Assembly (NCBI GenBank): GCA_964432995.1
Contig: CAYSPU010000008.1
Coordinates: forward strand, 1-47,167
Source: CAYSPU01 sp964432995
GTDB lineage: Bacteria; Verrucomicrobiota; Verrucomicrobiia; Limisphaerales; JAHDYP01
DNA length: 47,167 bases
Direction of reading: 5' to 3'
The notes beneath the pieces were generated by a model. That model did no database searches, was not told where the DNA came from, and worked only from the letters and a program-made list of their open reading frames with translations. Position 1 is the stretch's first letter; each line of letters opens with the position of its first letter. Positions 31,199-39,871 of this stretch are shown one piece after another. The translations under genes and the position numbers were made by a program.

Positions 31199-33538
31199 TC
31201 AGGTCCCCGCCGTCTGAAAGTCAGTCGGCGGTGAATCCGCGCCGCCCGCCAGAATACCGGTGTCGTAGCTCTGTGTCGATTCGTCCAAGCGGCGCCAGCA
31301 GACCTCGTAGACTTGCAGTTGGTCGCGAAACCCCTTCACCACCACCGGAGGCAAGGTCTCACAAATGGCCGCCAGATTCGGGTCGAGCCGCTGCAATTCA
31401 CGGTAGGTGGACTCGCTGATGACGATGCGGCTGCGGCCCGAGATGCCCTCCAGGCGGCTCGCCAGGTTGACCTCGCGGCCGAAGGCGGTGTAGTTGGTCA
31501 TGCCGGTATGCGACCCCATGAGCCCGACGGTGACGACTCCGGTATTGATGCCGCTTCCGAGGGCCAGCAGAGTGAGCTTGGGCAGGGGCGGCAACCCCGA
31601 GCTGCGGCGGCTCGCATTCTCCTGTTCCCGGCGCCGGTTCTCCTCCGCTCGCTGGAGATTGAGCGCGTAGATCGCCCGCTGGGCGTCGATCGCCGCCCGC
31701 ACGCAGTCCGAGGCGTGGCGTTCATTCGGCGTGGGCGCCCCCCAGAAGGCCATGACACAGTCCCCGATGTACTTGTCGAACGTGCCATTGTGGCGCTTGA
31801 TGGTCTCCTCCACCACACCCAGGTATTGGTTCACTGTCGTCAGGACTTCCCGCGCCTGCCCTTCGAGGTACTCCTCCGCTTCCGCTGCGGAGAGCCCGCG
31901 GGTCCGCACATACTCCTCGGCTTGCACCTGACTCTCATCGGTCACCTGGGTGAAACCCCGGATGTCCGCGAAGTAAACCGATATGTTGCGTCGTGTTCCG
32001 CCGAGGGAGCTGATGTCCGCTTTCAACAATTCGTTCACGATGTTGGGTGCGACCACCTTGGCGAACACGGATCTCACCCGGTTTCGTTCCTTTTGTTCCA
32101 CCAGCACCCGGTAGGTCACCAGGGACAAGTGGCACAGCAGCACCGTCACCGTCGGCAGAACCAGGGGCAGCCAGTAGCGACTCTCCACGAACAGCCAGAA
32201 AGCCAGCACGAAGTAAGCGGTCAACAGACCGCAGAGGACGCAGGAGGCCCATAACGGGCGCAAACGCCACGTCAGCAAACCCGCCAGCGACCCCAGCAGC
32301 ACCAGGAGTATCGACTCCGTCTGAAAACTGGATCGGCGAATGAAGAAGTTCGTCAGGATCGAGTTCGCCACATTCCAATGCTGGCTCACCAGGAAGTCCT
32401 GCTCGGACAACGGCGTGGCCCCGAGGTCGGAGATGTTCCCGCCGGAGCCGAGGGATCCCACAATGACGATCTTGTCGCGCCAAACCGGCGGGATATTGGT
32501 GGTGCCGCTGCTCCGCCGGATCTCTTCCTGAAGTACGCTGAAGAAGGACGCCCGGTGGAGGCGCGGGTCGTTCCACCGCACGGACCAGTTGATGTGGAAA
32601 TAGCCGTCGCGGTCGACGGGGATCACCCGTCGCTCCCCTTGCGGAGACTCGAGAATCACCTGCCCCGGCAGCACCTGGGCCTTGGACATGTCCAGCCCCA
32701 GTTGGCGTGCCGCCAGGAGGATCCCCATGTGCCAGATCCGGCCATGGTGCGGATCGTCGCGAAAGGCACGCGCCCGGCGCAGCACCCCGTCGTCGTCGGC
32801 GTCGAACAGAATGTGACCGACCATCCACGCATTGGTCCGGAAGCGGTCGTTGGGGAGCAGCGCTTCCCAGACCGGAGGGGCTTCCGGTTCCAGGCCGCCT
32901 TCCGCGGATCGCAGCGCGACCTCTTGTCCTGCGGCGGCGAGGATGCCGATTCGCGCGAGTTCCTCGGCGAAGTAGTCGTCCGAATCGACCACCCTGCCGC
33001 CGATCACCAGGGCGGTCTCGAGCGACTGCTGCAGGATCTCCTCGTAGGCCGCCTCGAGAGCGCGATCGGCGAGTTGCGCGGCCTCTCCTTCGCCGCGGTG
33101 CATCTGTCCCAAGGTCCGGGCTCGCTGCAAGAGCTCCGCCACCTTCACCGCCTTCTTCACGCTGTCCGGTTCGAGTTCGCAAAAGAGGATGTCGAATCCC
33201 ACGACCTTTGCGCCCTGGGCCGCCAGTTCGGACAACAGCCGGCCGTACATCTGGCGCGGCCACGGCCACTGATATCCGTAGCTGCTGTTGATCTGGGCGA
33301 GGTCATCGTTGCCGATGTAAACGAGGCCGAGGTCACTGCTGAAGGGGGAGTCGTGGCGCACGGCCATCCGCACGCGCGCGTCGTAGGAAATCGCTTCCAA
33401 GCGATCGAAGAGAGTCAACGAGGGCCACAACTGCGACAGGAGGGCCAGGAGCCAGGCCAGGAGGATCACGGCCGCCCCGATCAGCACCGGCTTCTTCCGC
33501 ACCACCCGGAAGGACGCGCTGGCTCTTGCAGACAACAT
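31199..33538 (-). CDS. CHASE2-domain adenylate/guanylate cyclase
   Basis: This 779-residue membrane receptor has TM1 at about 18-36, an extracytoplasmic CHASE2 domain at about 45-395 (YDARVRMAV, VVGFDILFCE, INWSVRW), three helices at about 408-424, 430-450 and 456-476, then a class III cyclase domain. The cyclase metal residues are D524 (FADIRGFT) and D593 (IGDCVMAFWG). K589 is at the base-recognition position, and N691/R695 (NLASRLE) are the transition-state pair, so the site looks active and of the adenylate type. An unusual acidic insert at about 534-562 and a charged insert at 630-655 lie inside the catalytic domain. A ribosome-binding GGAGG stands 10 bases before the start. It follows a fecR-like gene, a frequent pairing. 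Confidence 0.93.
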   Translation of the reverse strand: MLSARASASFRVVRKKPVLIGAAVILLAWLLALLSQLWPSLTLFDRLEAISYDARVRMAVRHDSPFSSDLGLVYIGNDDLAQINSSYGYQWPWPRQMYGRLLSELAAQGAKVVGFDILFCELEPDSVKKAVKVAELLQRARTLGQMHRGEGEAAQLADRALEAAYEEILQQSLETALVIGGRVVDSDDYFAEELARIGILAAAGQEVALRSAEGGLEPEAPPVWEALLPNDRFRTNAWMVGHILFDADDDGVLRRARAFRDDPHHGRIWHMGILLAARQLGLDMSKAQVLPGQVILESPQGERRVIPVDRDGYFHINWSVRWNDPRLHRASFFSVLQEEIRRSSGTTNIPPVWRDKIVIVGSLGSGGNISDLGATPLSEQDFLVSQHWNVANSILTNFFIRRSSFQTESILLVLLGSLAGLLTWRLRPLWASCVLCGLLTAYFVLAFWLFVESRYWLPLVLPTVTVLLCHLSLVTYRVLVEQKERNRVRSVFAKVVAPNIVNELLKADISSLGGTRRNISVYFADIRGFTQVTDESQVQAEEYVRTRGLSAAEAEEYLEGQAREVLTTVNQYLGVVEETIKRHNGTFDKYIGDCVMAFWGAPTPNERHASDCVRAAIDAQRAIYALNLQRAEENRRREQENASRRSSGLPPLPKLTLLALGSGINTGVVTVGLMGSHTGMTNYTAFGREVNLASRLEGISGRSRIVISESTYRELQRLDPNLAAICETLPPVVVKGFRDQLQVYEVCWRRLDESTQSYDTGILAGGADSPPTDFQTAGT

Positions 33539-33560
33539 CCGGTCACACCCTCCAAAAAGA

Positions 33561-33587
33561 CGCGGGGCGGCTGACTGCCGCCCCGCG
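33561..33587 (-). terminator. Strong hairpin with T-run between fecR-like gene and cyclase
   Basis: A perfect 11-bp GC-rich stem CGCGGGGCGGC/GCCGCCCCGCG has a 5-base loop. On the - strand it is followed by TCTTTTTGG and then the ribosome-binding GGAGG of the cyclase gene. It is an intrinsic terminator by structure. Its place inside a likely operon suggests that the cyclase is expressed at a lower level than the FecR-like protein. Confidence 0.75.
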
Positions 33588-33623
33588 ATTCAGAGCAAAC
33601 TTGACGACGAACCGTGAGCCTTC

Positions 33624-34337
33624 CTAGTTCCCTCCTCCAATGATGGGAGAGGTGAAGATCACGGGCGGCGGTTCCATTTCCGGACCGACCGCGGCGGGGC
33701 CCACGGCCTTCGTCTTCTCGAGTTCCGACTGGATCTCGTCAAGCCTGTCGGCCGGAATGGGCTCGACCCTCTGGGTGGCCGGGTTGAACATCTCGCCCTT
33801 GTTGACGACCTGCGTCACCACGCTGCCGTCGCTCTTCACATAGACGACCACGACCTGGCCGCTCACCACGTAGACGGTGCCATCGGCCCCGATCGAGTAT
33901 TCTGTGCCGCGAATGCCGGCCACGCCATTGGGGGTCTTGACCTCGTATTTGGATCCGCCGGTCAGCTTCCGCACCACACCCACGATGCGGCCTGACTTCA
34001 CATCCAGCAACGTCTCAATCACGACGTCGTCGCCCGTCTTTTCGAAATTCAGCTTCTCGATGGCGAGCTGCGTGTTCTCCAGCAACCGGACTCTGGGACC
34101 ATTCTGATCGAGGAAGAGGACTACTGCGGAGTCGTGGGCGGTGCGGATGGAAGCCCCGGGCCCGAGTTCCTGCCCCTGTTTGAGAGTGCTCCAGGCGCCG
34201 CCCTGCGAATACTCCGCGGCGCCGCTCACAGAAAGGACGACTGCCTTGCCAACTTGGGCAGCCTGGCAGAGAGCCACAGTAGCGAGCAATGCTCCGATGC
34301 AAGCGACACCCCGGGTTAGACGCATTCTTTCTTTCAT
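33624..34337 (-). CDS. Exported FecR-domain protein
   Basis: This 237-residue protein has a signal peptide (ACIGALLATVALCQAAQ) and a FecR domain: WSTLKQGQELGPGASIRTA, SAVVLFLDQNGPRVRLLENT, YEVKTPNGVAGIRGTEYSI and a final beta-rich YVVSGQVVVVYV. Stand-alone exported FecR domains of this kind are often next to CHASE2 sensors and are thought to act in the periplasm as ligand or peptidoglycan binding parts; this is inference. The start at 34337 (MKERMRL) fits the signal peptide. A conserved GGGN tail ends the protein. Confidence 0.85.
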   Translation of the reverse strand: MKERMRLTRGVACIGALLATVALCQAAQVGKAVVLSVSGAAEYSQGGAWSTLKQGQELGPGASIRTAHDSAVVLFLDQNGPRVRLLENTQLAIEKLNFEKTGDDVVIETLLDVKSGRIVGVVRKLTGGSKYEVKTPNGVAGIRGTEYSIGADGTVYVVSGQVVVVYVKSDGSVVTQVVNKGEMFNPATQRVEPIPADRLDEIQSELEKTKAVGPAAVGPEMEPPPVIFTSPIIGGGN

Positions 34338-34431
34338 AACAGTTTGCTCCTGGTTTTCCGTGATTAGAATTTGCGCCACTTTAGGGGCTTACGCACGCTT
34401 GTCAACCAAATCATCGATCCAAATCAGGCCC

Positions 34432-35802
34432 TCACGACAAGAACTCCCGCGGGTCCGTGATGCGGCCGGTCAGGGCACTCGCCGCCACCGTCATCGGGGA
34501 GGCCAGGAACACCTGCGAGTCCTTGTGCCCCATGCGCCCCGGGAAGTTCCGGTTGGTGGCGCTGATGCACTTCAGCGGGGCGTTCATGCGCCCGAAGGTG
34601 TCGAGCGGCCCCCCCAGACAGGCGGCACAGCCGGCGTTCTCGGTCATCTGCACCCCGGCCTCGGTGAGCAACTCCCAAACGCTGCGACGCCCCCAAATGG
34701 CAGTCTGCAGATCGCGAACGACTTCCGGCGTGGCCGGCACCCCGAAGGTGTCAATCACCACCCGCCGCCCGCGCACGATGCGGGCGAAGTCGAGAAAATC
34801 GCTCGTCTTGCCTCCCGTGCACGACCCCACATAGGCCCGGTCCAGCCGGATATGACCCAACTCCCTGGCCTTCTTGCGTTGCGCGGGATCGGGGTGACAG
34901 GCCACCACCGGCTCGAGTTGATCGAGGTGCACCACCAGTTCGCTGCAGAATCGTTCCTCCCGATCGCGCTCGACCGGTTGGTAGGAACTCCGGGTGCCGT
35001 TCAGCTTGCAGCGATAGTCCACGTAGGCCTGCGTCTGCGCGTCATACTCGAAGATCCCGTTCTTGCCACCGGCCTCGATCGCCATGTTGGCGATCGTCAT
35101 CCGGTCATCCATGGAAAGCGTCGATACCCCGGCTCCTCCGAACTGCAGGGCGCGGTAGGTGGCGCCATCGAAACCGATCTCGCCGATGCAGTGCAGGATG
35201 ACGTCCTTGGCCATCACGCCGGGCGCCAACCGCCCCTCCAGGCGGAAGTGCATGGTCTCCGGAACCTTGACCAGAAGCCGGCCAGTTCCCATCACGAAGC
35301 CCGCGTCGGTGTTGCCAATTCCCGTCGCGAACTCGTTGAACGCTCCCGCCATGCAGGTGTGGGAATCCGTGCCAAAGAGCACTTCCCCCGGGCGCGTGTG
35401 CCCCTTCTGGGCAAGGGCCGTGTGGCACACGCCGGCGTAGGCGCGTCCGTACTGGCGCAACAGCATCCCGCGCGCGGCGTCAAACCGCCACTTCCCGTCC
35501 GCCTCGTCAATCACGTCGTAGAAATAGGTGATGCCCTGCTCCCGCACAAACTCGCGCAGGATGTCCACGTTCCGGTTCGAGCGGGAGTCTGCCGTAAAGA
35601 TGTAATGGTCGGGAATGATGACGATGCGATCCCGGTCCCAGACCTTCGCCTGCGCCCCAAACTCGCGCTGGAACACGCCAATTGTCCCCGGACCGCACAC
35701 GTCGTGGGTCAGCAGCACGTCCGCCTTCACCCAGATGTTCTCGCCCGCGCGCACGCTCGCCTTGCCCGATGCCCGAGCCAGCAGCTTTTCGGTCAACGTC
35801 AT
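34432..35802 (-). CDS. leuC: 3-isopropylmalate dehydratase large subunit (LeuC/homoaconitase type)
   Basis: This 456-residue aconitase-superfamily protein begins MTLTEKLLARASGKASVRAG. The 4Fe-4S ligands are C328 (VGSCTGGK), C392 and C395 (GCAACLGG). Other landmarks are FGTDSHTCMAGAFNEFATGI and NRNFPGRMGH. It isomerises isopropylmalate in leucine synthesis, with a small subunit LeuD that is not adjacent. The motif set is that of the LeuC2/HACN-like group, so a homoaconitase-like role is possible. The start at 35802 is chosen because the frame further upstream runs into a dispersed repeat. Confidence 0.9.
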   Translation of the reverse strand: MTLTEKLLARASGKASVRAGENIWVKADVLLTHDVCGPGTIGVFQREFGAQAKVWDRDRIVIIPDHYIFTADSRSNRNVDILREFVREQGITYFYDVIDEADGKWRFDAARGMLLRQYGRAYAGVCHTALAQKGHTRPGEVLFGTDSHTCMAGAFNEFATGIGNTDAGFVMGTGRLLVKVPETMHFRLEGRLAPGVMAKDVILHCIGEIGFDGATYRALQFGGAGVSTLSMDDRMTIANMAIEAGGKNGIFEYDAQTQAYVDYRCKLNGTRSSYQPVERDREERFCSELVVHLDQLEPVVACHPDPAQRKKARELGHIRLDRAYVGSCTGGKTSDFLDFARIVRGRRVVIDTFGVPATPEVVRDLQTAIWGRRSVWELLTEAGVQMTENAGCAACLGGPLDTFGRMNAPLKCISATNRNFPGRMGHKDSQVFLASPMTVAASALTGRITDPREFLS

Positions 35803-35884
35803 ACCGCCGGAAACCCTACCGGCCCCCTCGTCAAACCGCAACTGGACATTGCGGGACCCGGATCCACACCCAAGTGGCGCCGGG

Positions 35885-36052
35885 GTTCGGTCGCGCTCCC
35901 CCGGACCGCCCGACGTCCCGGCGGGCAGCAGCACCACACGCCGCACGCGCCTCCGAACCTCCAACCGCCTCCCGCCCGCTCGTTGCTGCTGCGACCGAGG
36001 GACCAGCCTCCGCCAAGGCTACGCCTTGGCAAGCCGCTCGCGCTCCGGCCGT
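35885..36052 (-). repeat. Dispersed intergenic repeat, copy B
   Basis: Read on the - strand, it carries the same blocks as the copy at 16885-17045 in the same order: CCTTGGCGGAGGCTGGTCC, CCCTCGGTCGCAGCAGC, then GCCCGCCGGGACGTCGGGCG. It fills the space between leuC and dtd (35803-36159), where no gene is seen. Confidence 0.75.
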
Positions 36053-36159
36053 GAGACTGCGCGCGCCGAATTGGCATCGGTGCAGCCCGCGGTGCCGCTT
36101 GCTGCTTCGGACTTCGATGTTGTGCGACATCGCCGCCCGGCCCATGCTGGGCCCGGAGC

Positions 36160-36612
<453 letters not shown>

Positions 36613-36618
36613 GGGGGA

Positions 36619-36827
36619 CGGCACGCCGGCACGTCGGCACGTCGGCGGGTCGGGGAATTCTTCATTCTGCATTCTTCATTCTGCATTTGATCCTCAATCC
36701 TCCGCCTCCCCAACCTCCCAACCGTGAAGGAGTAGTCCGTAGTCAGCAGTCAGGAGTCGGGGAGGACAGCAGGTGCGATTGCCAGCCTCCCAACCTCTGA
36801 ACCCTGAACCTCCCAACCCTCTTCCTT
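36619..36827. repeat. Cluster of short-period degenerate repeats (8- and 7-base units)
   Basis: Several arrays follow one another. Octads CGGCACGC/CGGCACGT lie at 36619-36650. Alternating heptads ATTCTTC/ATTCTGC lie at 36657-36684, and heptads GTAGTCC, GTAGTCA, GCAGTCA, GGAGTCG at 36732-36759. Looser heptads around AACCTCC/GAACCCT lie at 36786-36827. No gene is seen in 36613-36832. Confidence 0.8.
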
Positions 36828-36832
36828 CCTCC

Positions 36833-37555
36833 CTATCGCATTGCGGTGAAGGCCGGGTTGCCATATTTGGCGGCAGCAAGTTCGCCAGCCCTCCGGTCCA
36901 GGGCGGTAGTGAGATTCCACTGACGCCACCGGCACCCCCATTGCCGGGAGCCCTCCTCGCGGGCCGCGAACTCCCAGGCGACCCGCTTGCCGCGACCCTC
37001 CGGGAACTGCACCGATCCCTGAATCAACAAACCCAGGCGGTTGCGCCGCTGGGCGGCCCCGGCGATCTTCTGCGCCTCCCAGACAACGTCCCATTGCTCG
37101 GCACCGCCGGCGAAGCACTGCCCGCGCGACCCTTTGCAGCCAGCGGGAGCCAGTTGGGCCGCGATCCCCAACCTCGAACACGCGCCCTGGACCCAAACGT
37201 GAACGCGTCGGTAGCTCTCCCGAGCCTGGATTGCGCACCATTCATGCCCCGGCGGGATGACGAGGGTGTAGGTCCAGTCGCGATCGTGCGGCACGATCCC
37301 GCCGCCCGTCGGACGCCGGACCAACGGGCGCAAGCTGGTCATTCGCTGGACTTCGTGCAGGCGCTGGGAGTAGCCGAATGTCGCGGCCGGTTCCCGCCAC
37401 CCGTAGAACCGAAGCACCGGCCGGCCCAAGCCGGCCACCGCCTCCAACAGGGCCTCGTCCACCGCCATGTTGAAGGCCGCGCCACCACAACCGGTGTCCA
37501 GCCAGAACCACTCCGGAACCGCATCCCGAACCGCGTCGCACTCCCCGCTCGCCAT
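36833..37555 (-). CDS. Lipoate-protein ligase/lipoyltransferase (BPL/LPL family)
   Basis: This 240-residue protein of the biotin/lipoate ligase fold has NMAVDEALLE and FYGWREPAATFGYSQ near the N-terminus, the lipoate-binding RRPTGGGIVPH (80-90), and the catalytic lysine K163 in KIAGAAQRRNRLGLLIQGS. It would attach lipoate, or move octanoate or lipoate, onto E2 or GcvH domains; whether it is a ligase (LplA) or an octanoyltransferase (LipM-like) cannot be told. A strong ribosome-binding AGGAGG precedes the start, just downstream of three 12-base direct repeats. Confidence 0.87.
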   Translation of the reverse strand: MASGECDAVRDAVPEWFWLDTGCGGAAFNMAVDEALLEAVAGLGRPVLRFYGWREPAATFGYSQRLHEVQRMTSLRPLVRRPTGGGIVPHDRDWTYTLVIPPGHEWCAIQARESYRRVHVWVQGACSRLGIAAQLAPAGCKGSRGQCFAGGAEQWDVVWEAQKIAGAAQRRNRLGLLIQGSVQFPEGRGKRVAWEFAAREEGSRQWGCRWRQWNLTTALDRRAGELAAAKYGNPAFTAMR

Positions 37556-37567
37556 GCCCTCCTCCTG

Positions 37568-37603
37568 ACCTTTGTCGACACCTTTGTCGACACCTTTGTA
37601 GAA
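37568..37603. repeat. Three 12-base direct repeats before the lipoate ligase gene
   Basis: Two exact units ACCTTTGTCGAC and one variant ACCTTTGTAGAA stand end to end. On the - strand they immediately precede the AGGAGG ribosome-binding sequence of the downstream gene, and each exact unit ends in the palindrome GTCGAC. They could be an operator or a slipped-strand array in the 5' leader. Confidence 0.8.
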
Positions 37604-37740
37604 ACCGCGGTTCCAGCCATATCAAATCCGCGCCCGACCGCTGTGGTCGTGCTGCGGGCGAGCCTCGAGGGCACGCGCCGGGCAACCCCGCACGGCCCCG
37701 CGGGCGCGGATTTGGGAGTTGGCTTCGGATCTTGTCGCAC

Positions 37741-37788
37741 CGGCACGCCGTCCCACCGTCGTACCGTCGCAGCGCCGCACCGTCACAC
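37741..37788. repeat. Octad repeat array at the end of nth
   Basis: Six 8-base units stand in perfect register: CGGCACGC, CGTCCCAC, CGTCGTAC, CGTCGCAG, CGCCGCAC and CGTCACAC. The last covers the stop codon of nth. The first unit is identical to units of the array at 36619. Confidence 0.75.
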
Positions 37789-38436
37789 CCGGTCCGCGCT
37801 CGGGCAGAGAGTGCGGATCTCACAACCGGCACAATCCGGACGGCGCGCGGCGCAGCGTCGGCGGCCGTGCCAGATCAGCCAATGACTGAATTGCGTCCAT
37901 TGGGTCTGCGGGACCAGCTTCATCAACTCCTGCTCGATGTGTTCGGGAGCGCTCTGCCGCGTCAGGCCGAGGCGTTGGGAGAGGCGCGTCACGTGGGTAT
38001 CCACCACCACGCCCGCATTGTCGTGGAAGGCATTCCCGAGGACGACGTTGGCGGTCTTGCGTCCGACGCCATCGAGGCGGGTCAACTCCTCCATGGTGGC
38101 GGGGACCTGGCCGCCGTGGAGGTCGACGAGCTTGCGGGCGCACGCCCGGAGGCTGCGGGCTTTGTTCCGGAACAGGCCGAGCTGGCGCAGGTCGGCTTCG
38201 AGTTCCTGGGGGTCGGCATCGGCGTAATCGGCCGCGGACCGGTATTTGGCGAAGAGCCGGGCGGTCACGGTGTTGACCTGGCGATCGCTGCACTGCGCGG
38301 AGAGGATGGTGGCGACCAACAGCTCGAGCGGATTCCGGAAGTTCAGCTCGCAGTGGGCGTCGGGGTAGGTCTCGGCGAGACGGGCCTCCAGACGCTGGAG
38401 GCGCGCGGCGCGCGCGGCTTTGGATTCCGAAGGCAT
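37783..38436 (-). CDS. nth: Endonuclease III
   Basis: This 217-residue base-excision-repair glycosylase/AP lyase acts on oxidised pyrimidines. The helix-hairpin-helix LDGVGRKTANVVL holds the catalytic lysine K127. D146 is in VDTHVTRLSQRLGL, and the 4Fe-4S ligands C195, C202, C205 and C211 have the canonical C-x6-C-x2-C-x5-C spacing. The start at 38436 gives the family length. It lies 22 bases after the stop of kamA on the same strand. Its 3' end runs into an octad repeat array. Confidence 0.96.
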   Translation of the reverse strand: MPSESKAARAARLQRLEARLAETYPDAHCELNFRNPLELLVATILSAQCSDRQVNTVTARLFAKYRSAADYADADPQELEADLRQLGLFRNKARSLRACARKLVDLHGGQVPATMEELTRLDGVGRKTANVVLGNAFHDNAGVVVDTHVTRLSQRLGLTRQSAPEHIEQELMKLVPQTQWTQFSHWLIWHGRRRCAARRPDCAGCEIRTLCPSADRV

Positions 38437-38458
38437 GCGTGCGGTGCGGCGGGGATCC

Positions 38459-39694
38459 TCACGCCATCTCCGGCTCGCGGACGGGCGCGGGCGACTCGAA
38501 CAGCGGCTTGCCGTCCACCGCCTCGGGGTACTCGAAGAGTCGGCCCTCAAAATTGCGAATGACGACGCGATCCCGGTTGTGGCTCAGGACGTATTCGGGG
38601 TTGACGGGCACTTTGCCGCCGCCGCCGGGGGCGTCGATCACGTATTGGGGAACGGCGTAGCCGGTGGTGTGGCCGCGGAGCGTCTCCTGGACGCGGATCC
38701 CCTGCCGCACGCTGGCGCGGAGGTGGGCGGATCCGGCGATCAGGTCGCACTGATAGATGTAGTAAGGGCGGACCCGACACAACAAGAGCTTCTGGACGTG
38801 GGCCTTCATTACCTCCGGGTCGTCGTTCACATGCCGCAGGAGGACCGACTGGTTTCCCAGCGGGATGCCGGCATCGGCCAGCCGCCCCAGGGCGTCGCGA
38901 GCCTCGGTGGTCAGCTCCCGGGGATGGTTCGAGTGGATGCTCACGAACAGGGGATGGAACTGGCGCAGCATGCGGCAGAGCTCCGGAGTAATCCGCTGCG
39001 GCAGGAAGATGGGGATCCGCGTGCCCAAGCGGACGAACTCGAGGTGCGGGATGGCCCGCAGACGCCGCAGCAGTTCCTCGAGACGACCATCATGGAACAA
39101 CAGCGGGTCGCCGCCGCTGAGGAGCACGTCCCGGACTTGGGGGGAGTGTCGGAGGTAATCGAGCTGGCGCTCGAGCTCAGGGTGGAAGTCGTAACCGCTG
39201 GCGTTGCTGACCAGGCGCGACCGGGTGCAATAGCGGCAGTACGCCGCACAGCGATCGGTGACCAGCAGCAGCGCGCGGTCTGGATAGCGATGCACCAGGC
39301 CCGGCACCGGCGAGTCCTTCTCCTCACCGCAGGGATCGGTCATCTCCCACGGCGCGGTGTGGGTTTCTTCAAGGCGGGGCACGACCTGCCGGCGAATCGG
39401 GCAGAGCTCGTCGGCGGGATCGATGAGGTTGAAGAAATACGGGGTGATGGCCAACGACAACTTGGTGTTGGCCAGCCGGGTGCCGGCGTGCTCTTCCGGA
39501 GTGAGCGTGGGCAGGAACCGTCGCAACTGCTCGATCGTCGTGATCCGATGCTTCAGTTGCCAACGCCAGTCGTTCCAGTCAGCCTCCGGAACGTCGGCCC
39601 ACGCCCCTCGTCCGGCGGAGCGGAAGACCTTCAGCGAAGCCGGCGAGGATGCCGATGGTGGCTCCTCGGCGGGAGCCGGAGCGGCGTCATTCAT
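38459..39694 (-). CDS. kamA: Lysine 2,3-aminomutase (radical SAM)
   Basis: This 411-residue enzyme has the radical-SAM cluster motif CAAYCRYC (C149, C153, C156), the PLP lysine K361 in DAPGGGGKVP, and conserved stretches LLSGGDPLLFHDGRL, IHSNHPRELT, NQSVLLRHVNDD and YYIYQCDL. It converts L-alpha-lysine to L-beta-lysine, the first step of lysine fermentation or of N-acetyl-beta-lysine osmolyte synthesis. No ablB acetyltransferase is beside it. EpmB, which modifies EF-P, is a shorter relative, and the length here favours KamA. Confidence 0.93.
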   Translation of the reverse strand: MNDAAPAPAEEPPSASSPASLKVFRSAGRGAWADVPEADWNDWRWQLKHRITTIEQLRRFLPTLTPEEHAGTRLANTKLSLAITPYFFNLIDPADELCPIRRQVVPRLEETHTAPWEMTDPCGEEKDSPVPGLVHRYPDRALLLVTDRCAAYCRYCTRSRLVSNASGYDFHPELERQLDYLRHSPQVRDVLLSGGDPLLFHDGRLEELLRRLRAIPHLEFVRLGTRIPIFLPQRITPELCRMLRQFHPLFVSIHSNHPRELTTEARDALGRLADAGIPLGNQSVLLRHVNDDPEVMKAHVQKLLLCRVRPYYIYQCDLIAGSAHLRASVRQGIRVQETLRGHTTGYAVPQYVIDAPGGGGKVPVNPEYVLSHNRDRVVIRNFEGRLFEYPEAVDGKPLFESPAPVREPEMA

Positions 39695-39871
39695 TGTGGC
39701 TCAACTATATGGGGGGTCCGGGGTCTGTCAAGTGACCGGCCGGCGCGTCATCGCCTCGGCATGCCGGTGCGCCGGCGGAACCTGAACCACAAGACGGCCG
39801 GCTGCGCATCGTACCCGCCGGCAGCCGGCATCGGGAGGTGGCTTCGTCCCATCGTCGCCCTGTCGCCCCGC

